NCBI GenBank assembly: GCA_002205965.3 | Contig: NADL03000138.1 | Location: 1 to 64,000, forward strand | Direction of reading: 5' to 3' | DNA from: Kappaphycus alvarezii | Lineage: Eukaryota > Rhodophyta > Florideophyceae > Gigartinales > Solieriaceae | DNA: 64,000 nt | In this document: in pieces, positions 58,070 to 64,000 of the stretch | Position numbering within the stretch: the stretch's first letter is position 1 | How the letters are laid out: every line of letters starts with the position of its first letter | Made by a program: the position numbers and the translations under genes | The notes under the pieces: generated by a model | What the model saw: only the letters and a program-made list of their open reading frames with translations | Told to the model about the DNA's origin: nothing | Databases searched by the model: none

Positions 58070-58800
58070 CTGACCGATTGTTACTCCATGCAAATTTTTC
58101 GATTATCGGTATTGAGTGTTGAGCGAAGATAAAACTCGGCCAAAAGTTCTCCGGGTTTCCAACGAACGCACGGGCAGTTGGAATATTGCACTGTAACACT
58201 AAATGGATTATAGAAGATGCGTCCGTAGACGGTCACAAGTAATTCCTCACAGTTGTTAATGAGTACAACAGGCGCGTAGCCGTGTTCTCATTGTACACCA
58301 AGGGCGAAGCGTCCGACATTCTGCTCACCTGTATGAAGAAATTTGAGCAAAACACAAGATTGTACATTATCGCATTGCATAAGGACTTTTGGTAGGAGAT
58401 CAGCAGAGAACTGGCAGATTTGGAGGAGGAAAGGGTCGATACAACCACAACTGTTGCTTAACCTCCGATTTCTAACGGGTTGGCCGAGCAGATGCATTTG
58501 TTTATGGTTTCGAGGCTATTTTCTCCTTTTGGGAGCAGAAATTCCACATTTATCCCGGAATTGTGCTATCTATCACATTGTGGACTTCAAAAAACGCCGT
58601 GCGCCACAGAAAAACCAATTCCATACCGTTAGGGACCCCATTTGGACAATTAAGGCCCGACTTTCGCCGCCTTCGACCGTTTCGATGCTAATTCCTCTAC
58701 GATCGAATGTCAAAAAATTTACAGCTTTTGAAGAACCCCTCAGTGAGAGTATGCTCCTTTATTACAACGAAAGTGTCATTTATCAAGTCTTGGACCACTG
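58070..58800 (+). pseudogene. copia integrase remnant (element 5)
   Basis: NEYNRRVAVFSLYTKGEASD, RLYIIALHKDFW (the place of the DNG block), SRELADLEEERVDTTTTVA, then NGLAEQMHLFMVSRL with the catalytic Glu, and KARLSPPSTVSMLIPLRSN where 'LrvFG' should stand. The pieces are spread over three frames. The order is diagnostic of copia integrase. Zinc-binding His/Cys are not visible. Confidence 0.65.
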
Positions 58801-59409
58801 AAAATTGGTGCTTAAGAAGCATGTGCACATCCTGGAAGACTATTCACGGGACTTCGACAGCATGTTTGTGGAAAACCGAAAGAGATCGAGGATGGTACGT
58901 AGTGTCGATTTAATTATTTATGGGCCATACATGACCGATTCCGACGATTAACTCGAGCCTGTTCCCTAAAGACGAGCCAGTCGTGAAGGCCGTACCTGAG
59001 CCTAGTTCCGACGCAGATGCTGTTCCACACCTGCGAAGGGGCGATATTGCCTCCGGAATTAAGAAAGGAACTATGATCGAAAAGAAAGACGGAAAAGATG
59101 TAATGGGTGCGTTAACGTACATACCGGTAGAGCTGAGTCGTTGCGGATTGGCTTCGAAATAGAAAAATGACAAGTACAAGACGGTCGAAGAGTCTGACAA
59201 GACGGTCGACGATCAACCTGGGGACCCGCACAAACGTGGTGGAGGCCACTTAGGAGCCAATAGCGAGGGAACTATACCACCATTGCCCTCCCTCGGAAGG
59301 CTAAAGCAATCGAAGGAACGCCCTTCGTCTTTGCTATTCAAAGTCTGGATTGTGCACATACGATGGCTTCCATGCAAGATAAAGTATGAAAGATGAACAG
59401 ATAAGGAGT

Positions 59410-59790
59410 ATAGAAGTAAAACATCCTTCTCCCTGATAGGGGTAAATCGGCGTGGGAAGAGATCTCAGAACCAATTACCTGAGAAGGAGGTGTTGCGAGC
59501 GACAAAAGTGCTACCGTGGTATTGTTGAACGAACAAAAGGGAGTGTATATAGAAGAGAGTTGAGGAAGCTACAAGTAAGTATAAAAGGGGCAGGGTCTAC
59601 CACCGACGCTCTGCGACCAGCGTAAGAAAAGTTTTCTTGGGTCTGAAGTTGACTCTCAACTTCCTACTACTCGGGACTTGGCTTGAAGTTGTCTGCCAAC
59701 TTGCTTGACCTCTCCATGAGGAAGCAGTTTACTCAGCTTATATAGACTTTTGGCTACCCCTAAAGTCCGAACAAAACTACAGAAGATACC
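59410..59790 (-). repeat. TATA-bearing 5' module, copy C
   Basis: It aligns with 2030-2385 in the same orientation (AACCAATTACC-GAGAAGGAGGTG, GAAGTTGACTCTCAACTTCC, the TATATAGACTTTTGGCTACC promoter block). Its TATA points left. It abuts the 3' side of copia element 5 and lies just beyond the stop of the acidic gene at 59878. Beyond 59790 only weak similarity to the outer end of the module remains. Confidence 0.7.
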
Positions 59791-59877
59791 AAGAAATGCA
59801 TAAAAATACTTTGTGTGGACAATATACTCTAAGCAAAAGATACTTAAGAAACTAACAATTAATTTGGTCCTCTTATT

Positions 59878-60489
59878 TCCCATTCTCTAAATCCGATCCA
59901 AACAACTCCTCTAGAATATCCATGCTGTCCAAGCAGTCCCCACAAATATCTGCGAATGGCTCACAGCTCTCTATTTCCCCCTGGGAGATATCTAGACTAC
60001 TAAAGATATCTCCATCCGGTTCCATCGTGGGCACAACTTGATCCATACTCTCTATTCCAGGCCCACCAGTCCAACACTTTCCATGCCCCCTGTTCCCTCA
60101 TCCTCCTCCTCCTCCTCTCTCCTCCTCCTCCTCCTCATCCTCCTCCTCTCCTCTCTCCTCATCCTCCTCATCCTCCTCATCCTCCTCATCCTCCTCATCT
60201 CCTCATCTCTCATCCTCCTCCTTCTCCGAGCCTCGTACACTAGCTCAGGGGCTAACCATTCCTCGAAGGACTCCCCGCTCTCCTCCTCGACCTTCTCAGC
60301 CTCTCCCACTTACCTCCCTCGCTTCTTCTTCTATGAAGAGGCGGCGACGAACTCGATGATTTGCTTCTTTGTTTGCCGCCGGATGTAGTCGTCGGCATCG
60401 GTTGGCCGTAGGCGGCGAGACGAAGGCCATTGATGGAACGGGAAGGGCGGTTTTTGGAAATAGGGACAGAGGGGGCGAAGGTTGCTCAT
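59878..60489 (-). CDS. acidic protein gene with Arg/Glu-rich repeat, frame broken
   Basis: The start is taken as ATG at 60489 (context ATCACAATGAGC, A at -3). It reads SNLRPLCPYFQKPPFPFHQW, RRLRPTDADDYIRRQTKKQI and IEFVAAS, then EKVEEESGESFEEWLAPELV. A long Arg/Met/Glu run encoded by the CTC-rich repeat follows, then the acidic end MDQVVPTMEPDGDIFSSLDI, ESCEPFADICGDCLDSMDIL and EELFGSDLENGK (stop 59878-59880). Two in-frame stops near 60310-60332 and a frame change after the repeat break it. A GTAAGT near 60308 could be a splice donor, but no acceptor is convincing. A TATA box (TATTTAAA, 60604-60597) lies 108 bases upstream of the ATG. It resembles an acidic transcription activator in composition; no family is recognised. 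Confidence 0.5.
60090..60235 (+). repeat. CTC/TCC microsatellite inside the acidic gene
   Basis: An almost pure pyrimidine tract of CTC and CAT units (TCCTCATCC, TCCTCCTCC). On the minus strand it encodes alternating Arg, Glu and Met. Such tracts slip easily, so the length may vary between individuals or be misassembled. Confidence 0.85.
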
Positions 60490-60596
60490 TGTGATAGACG
60501 TTGGGGAAGGAGGCAATGTAGGGTGTTTTGGGTGTGTGGGGGGAGAGGGGTGATGAGTAAAATGATCGGGGGCATTTGGAACTTAGAATAAAGGGG

Positions 60597-60604
60597 TTTA
60601 AATA
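60597..60604 (-). promoter_or_regulatory. TATA box of the acidic gene
   Basis: TATTTAAA on the minus strand, 108 bases upstream of the chosen ATG (60489) and followed by a C-rich leader (CACCCCTCTCCCCCCACACA). Position and leader fit a polymerase II promoter. Confidence 0.45.
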
Positions 60605-60867
60605 GGCTCCCGGGGCAGGTTCTATAGATTAGGAATAGGTAAAATAAATCTGCAAGGGATTTTGCAATAGTGCATTTGCGCCCTTCTTCTCAAAAAAAGG
60701 CGAATTTGGAGGAGGAGGTAAGCTAAAAGGGAAAAGGGACTTGATTCGGGGTCGATTCAGAGGGTTAAATACAGTATAAAAATATCTAGATAAAATGGAA
60801 GTAAATTTGGAAATGACGGTTGGAGAAGTTAGGGGCGGGATCGTTGTAGGTTGCTGGATTACACGAG

Positions 60868-60947
60868 GGAGGACCATTTCCTGTATTATGAAGGGAGGAC
60901 CATTTTTGTATTACGTCTTCTGTATTACGTGAAGCGGAGGACCATTT
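60868..60947 (+). repeat. three GGAGGACCATTT repeats
   Basis: GGAGGACCATTT occurs at 60868-60879, 60894-60905 and 60936-60947, with TGTATTA(C/T)G units between them. It lies upstream of the acidic gene's TATA box and could be a set of factor-binding sites or a small tandem duplication. Confidence 0.6.
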
Positions 60948-61012
60948 TGTTTCTAAGCACGGTTCGTAACCGGCGAAAACCTGCAGAACATGTCCGACGA
61001 ATACTTGTAATT

Positions 61013-61290
61013 ATAAGCTGCTTCCTCTGAGAGAGGGCAAGCACGTTGGGAGAGACCTTAAGGTGCAGATCAAGGTAGTCCAGAAGTTGAAAGTCAAATT
61101 CTGCACAAAGAAAATCGTTTATTCTCCGTAAGTCTCTGAGCATAGGTGGTAGACCTTGCCCTTTTACACTCACTTGTAGCCCCTCGACCCCCAGTTCTCA
61201 TTCACATCTTCTCGTTCCCACAAACATACCTCGGAAGCACTCTTGGCGAATGAAACACACTCCGTCTTCGGAAAATTGGTTCTGATAATA
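61013..61290 (+). repeat. TATA-bearing 5' module, copy D (diverged)
   Basis: CTGCTTCCTCTGAGAGAGGG to AATTGGTTCTGATA aligns with 215-505, including GAGCATAGGTGGTAGACCTT. The TATA part is replaced by ATTATAAGC. Same strand as the LINE-like tail that starts at 61331. Confidence 0.65.
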
Positions 61291-61330
61291 TCATCCTCTG
61301 GAAATTTATCTCTATCACTTCAGTCAAAAA

Positions 61331-61705
61331 TTGACTGGGAATCGTTTTAGCCTTTCATTATCCAGACTCGTCCCCGTGCCTATATCCACACTCGGTGGTT
61401 GGCATCCAGACGCTTACGCCGTCATAAACGAAGTGGCAAGAAGCGTTGCAGTCAGGGCCATGAACCATACGGGAAGGTTCGCAGGATATTCATGCAAAGG
61501 CACGCTGTGGTCGCTGCCACGTCCGACGCGGCCTGCCTGCTGGCTGGTCTCGTGTCAGCCCTTTTTATCGACTTTGAACCGGATTAATTCCGTTTCTTGG
61601 TTCCCCCATGTCGACCACTTGTACCAATTATTTGATGCGCTTTGGAACATAGGCTAACCTATTTTTCAATCATTAAACACCCCAATTTTCCCCTTATCCA
61701 GTCTT
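61331..61705 (+). pseudogene. LINE-like C-terminal tail and 3' end
   Basis: SRLVPVPISTLGGWHPDAYA, NEVARSVAVRAM and, after one frame shift near 61475, MQRHAVVAATSDAACLLAGL and a FIDFEPD stop (61587). The 3' end follows at 61620-61705 (TTTGGAACATAGGCTAACCT, CATTAAACACCCCAATTTTC). Module D lies 40 bases upstream, so the element is module plus tail with the whole RT body deleted. Confidence 0.65.
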
Positions 61706-62339
61706 CAGTCGATAAGAATTTACCGGATTTAGTTTTTTCCCAGTCGAGGAGTGACTGAAATAAACCCTTTATAAATTCATTATCCAGCTACCAGTTGCAC
61801 TTGAACAGTAAAATATATTCTTCTAAAAACTACATATGCATGAGAGCCGATGGACTCAGCTTGCCTCTCTTCAATTCTTCAACTGCTCACTCCAACCCAA
61901 TCCAAATTCCTTAGTTTATTAAAACTAATTCCCTGTTTCCCAACATATTCCACAGCCGCATAGTCTCTCTAATCGGAACCATGGCCGATCAAAGGGCCCT
62001 ACTCACCGCCATCGCAGATGAACGATCTCCTTTCAAGTACATCAAAACACACAGGGCTCACTAAACATCAACAATATGAATCGAACCGACATGTAGCATC
62101 ACAGCAGTAAGGAAAATAAATTTACACAACAAATCGAGAAGTTTCTGCCACCTCCTGGCTCTGATCGCCTACCAGCCCAGTTTTCCACTAGATCACGTTC
62201 AATCGCTAATTATTATGGAGTGAGAGTAGCCAACAGGGACAATGTGCCGAAGCAGAGAGGGCAACGGAGCGAATCCATTAGACGGACGGCTTCTCGAAGT
62301 TTGAAAGCGTGAGTACGCATCTTGTCGTCATGAGCAATG
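61706..62339. other. no gene recognised
   Basis: A CT-rich leader-like stretch (61850-61980) leads to an ATG in good context (ACCATGGCC, 61981) that opens only 27 codons (MADQRALLTAIADERSPFKY...). It may be the start of a broken gene. Otherwise nothing. Confidence 0.3.
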
Positions 62340-62707
62340 TCCAACGCCAAAAGTTTGGGTGTTTTTACTGTTGGAAGACATATTCGATTTGTTCTAAGTT
62401 TTCCAGACAATCACAATCGACTCAAAAAGGTATGCCGACACAGAGATGGGGGCGGAACTACCCTTCCTAAAAGGCCTTCTTGGAAATGTTGGCGGCAGCT
62501 TAGGGGGTGCAGGCCGCATAACGTTTGACCGAGGAGATGTACGTGCTCCGAAACGTGATGCTCTGTGGCGTCCTCCCAGACATTAGACGCGCCCTTCGCA
62601 TTCTTCGAGATGAGGGACCTACCTATGCCTTGCATTTCAACTCGAAAAAACCCGCATTCTGTAGCCAAAAAGGGAAAAATTTGGGTGTTTTAATGATTGA
62701 AAAATAA
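62340..62707 (+). pseudogene. LINE-like reverse transcriptase fragment
   Basis: 62340-62460 repeats 1429-1545. The following frame (62525-62707) reads MTEEMYVLRNVMLCGVLPDI, RRALRILRDEGPTYALHFNS, KK and KGKNLGVLMIEK. I read YVLRNVMLCG as a degraded 'WYLDDG...G' active site. EGPTYALHFNSKK matches the 'eGp.yGLhLN..Kte' block of LINE-type RTs. The catalytic Asp pair is lost in this copy. It is probably from the same family as the tails. Confidence 0.45.
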
Positions 62708-62949
62708 GGTCGGCTGTAATCCCGGATAACATTGGTATGTGAAGGTACGGTCTTGCAATGTCACAACCTGCGCGTAAGTCCAACACTTACTGATCCTTGT
62801 CCTTAGTCGAATCTGGCTCTAATGGGTCGGCGACGTCGCTATTAAGGTCGTCGCCTTCCACAGAATTAGAGTCAGACCAATCCATCCAGCTAACCGGCAC
62901 CCACAGGCGCTCTGTTCCATACGGACCCTGCAGAGGCAATCCGGTGGTC

Positions 62950-63265
62950 GTCTCCACGCTCGTAATAGCCTCGCCCCGCGCCTAGTGTACGCCTGCCCAT
63001 AGGCGACTTCGGGGTTGAATGTGATGGGGGCGGCTTCCGAAGAACATAAGGCCGTCCATCATCGACAGATGATGAGCGTGCGGGGTTCGGTAGACATGAG
63101 TATGTTGACCGGTGGTTTGTTTGTTGTTGAGGCTGATGAAACAGGGCTCAGTTCCAAAAGGGCCAAGTTGTTCGCCGTTTCCGAGCTCGTAATAGTCTCA
63201 CCGCGCGTCCAGTGTACGCCTGCCCATAGGCGACTTTGGGGTTGAATGATAGGGTCGGCTTCCTG
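62950..63265 (-). repeat. direct repeat of about 90 bases, period about 225
   Basis: CTCGTAATAG-CTC-CCGCGC, AGTGTACGCCTGCCCATAGG and GGGGTTGAATG...GGCTTCC occur at about 62958-63045 and 63184-63265. On the minus strand the second copy lies in a 111-codon frame (63059-63394) that reads RLWAGVHWTRGETITSSETA, so the repeat may be coding. Confidence 0.55.
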
Positions 63266-63394
63266 AGAAGATAGGGGCTGCTCGTTACTTATTTGTGACG
63301 GGCGTGAGGGGTTCGATAGACACGGAACGTTGACGACGGGCCTGTTTGATTTGGGACTGAATGGGCAAGCTCTGGGTCGAGCGAATTGCGTCAT

Positions 63395-63880
63395 AGACGA
63401 TGGACAAGAGGTCGCGTAGGGACCGATTCAACCGCCGAGTGGCAGTTTTCGAGGCCTTGACATGTGGCAGGGACAGAGATAGAATTGATGCCACGACGTG
63501 TCCAACTCCGTATCCCCGCCACACTGCGGCCCTTGCTCGCGGACAAGCCGCTACAGGTCTGACACAAGGCGTTGAACGTGTGTGTGCAAAGCTATAAGGT
63601 GGGGCTGGGGAGAACTGAGCTGCTTTTCTACCTCCCCTCCAAAGCGAAATTCACCATTCTCAGGTAGAGGAACGAGTGTCCAGGTGGCTTGAGGTTTTGC
63701 GGCACCTCAGACCAGAGCTCGAGCGCTTCTGAAAAAGGCTGCATGCGGTGTGCAGAGACTCGGGTCATCGTTCCAGTCTTCGAAGCCATCAAGATCACCG
63801 TACCACTCGTAGTCTTCACCGTCGCCGTAGTCTCCAAGCCCCGAGTAAGCACTACTCACCTTGAGGTCGTAAACCTGTGC
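63395..63880 (-). CDS. possible gene with acidic Tyr/Asp-rich start, unidentified
   Basis: The minus strand from about 63870 reads YDLKVSSAYSGLGDYGDGED, YEWYGDLDGFEDWNDD and PHAAFFRSARALV. In the same frame beyond one stop it continues with GAAKPQATWTLVPLPENGEF and RFGGEVEKQLSSPQPHLIAL. A donor-like CAAGGTGAGT sits at about 63860. The texture is coding, but there is no known domain and the region runs off towards the window end. Confidence 0.3.
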
Positions 63881-64000
63881 ACCCAGCTAAGCGATTGGAC
63901 TTATCAAAAATCGGCGATCAGAGCGCGAAGCCTTTCTCAGAGAGTTCCGCCTCGAGTAATGCTCCTCGCACGGGTTGAACTGTGGCCCCGCTCGACAACC

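Larger units (their letters stand above)
56616..59400 (+). mobile_element. Ty1/copia element 5 (second lineage), frame broken
   Basis: Gag (56616-57260), protease/linker (57480-57890), integrase (about 58070-58800) and a post-integrase linker (58800-59200) lie in order on the plus strand. The gag block (LGDQDLHVVRSVIGKPEVVL) differs from the gags of elements 1-4, so this is another copia lineage. RT is missing and no LTR pair is visible. It ends against the inverted TATA module at 59410. Confidence 0.7.

Noticed and set aside
60300..60312. GTAAGT as a splice donor of the acidic gene (and CAAGGTGAGT near 63860 minus)
   Set aside because: Good donor sequences, but no acceptor with a branch-like site restores a frame convincingly. 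Single-base errors explain the breaks equally well.
1..64000. CRISPR arrays, bacterial operons, rRNA and tRNA genes
   Set aside because: No regularly spaced direct repeats with unique spacers, no ribosome binding sites, and no GGTTC-A-TCC type tRNA arm with a matching acceptor stem were found by eye.

Overview
This is a eukaryotic nuclear window, not bacterial. It holds no operons or ribosome binding sites, many LTR and non-LTR retrotransposon remnants, TATA-box promoters, long CT-rich leaders and a few isolated host genes. Two host genes are recognised by family: an SLC4-type bicarbonate/anion transporter (32.4-33.9 kb, +) and a mitochondrial-type FAD D-lactate dehydrogenase (34.3-35.9 kb, -). 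They form a compact convergent pair in a GC-rich island, with no intron needed to explain them. A small GC-rich gene island inside TE-rich DNA, plus an alga-like SLC4 protein, fits a red alga best (inference; another alga or a chytrid-like fungus is possible).

Layout. 0-2.6 kb: two inverted copies of a TATA-bearing 0.53 kb module around LINE-like fragments. 2.6-8.2 kb: a Ty3/gypsy element on the minus strand with all domains recognisable. 8.3-25.9 kb: a chain of decayed Ty1/copia elements (four gag remnants, three proteases, two integrases, three related LTR regions) interrupted by a C2HC-finger reading frame at 21.2-22.0 kb. 25.9-28.5 kb: AT-rich DNA with coding-like but unidentified peptides. 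28.7-30.6 kb: LINE-like 3' ends. 32.4-35.9 kb: the host gene pair. 37.3-38.1 kb: an unidentified Ser/acid-rich reading frame. 39-47.4 kb: a long AT-rich block with no recognisable gene. 48.4-49.4 kb: another LINE-like tail with its upstream module. 51.0-51.9 kb: an unidentified acidic gene. 55-59.4 kb: a gypsy fragment and a copia element of a second lineage. 59.4-62.7 kb: two more TATA modules flanking an acidic gene, then LINE-like remnants. 62.9-64 kb: GC-rich DNA with a direct repeat and a possible minus-strand gene.

Two observations matter most. First, a LINE-like family can be followed through the window. It has a TATA-containing 5' module, RT fragments, a C-terminal domain with an RPDI...TDYY signature, a conserved tail around LGGWHPDAY and a common 3' end. 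In three of three loci where a tail and a module lie close together, the module sits 5' of the tail on the sense strand. Second, the host genes and the transposons are broken by single-base frameshifts at a similar, high density, with conserved residues kept between breaks. The two 5' modules at 1-2571 also differ from each other mostly by one-base gaps. That pattern looks more like uncorrected long-read consensus errors than gene death, so 'pseudogene' below often means 'frame broken in this sequence', not necessarily dead in the organism.
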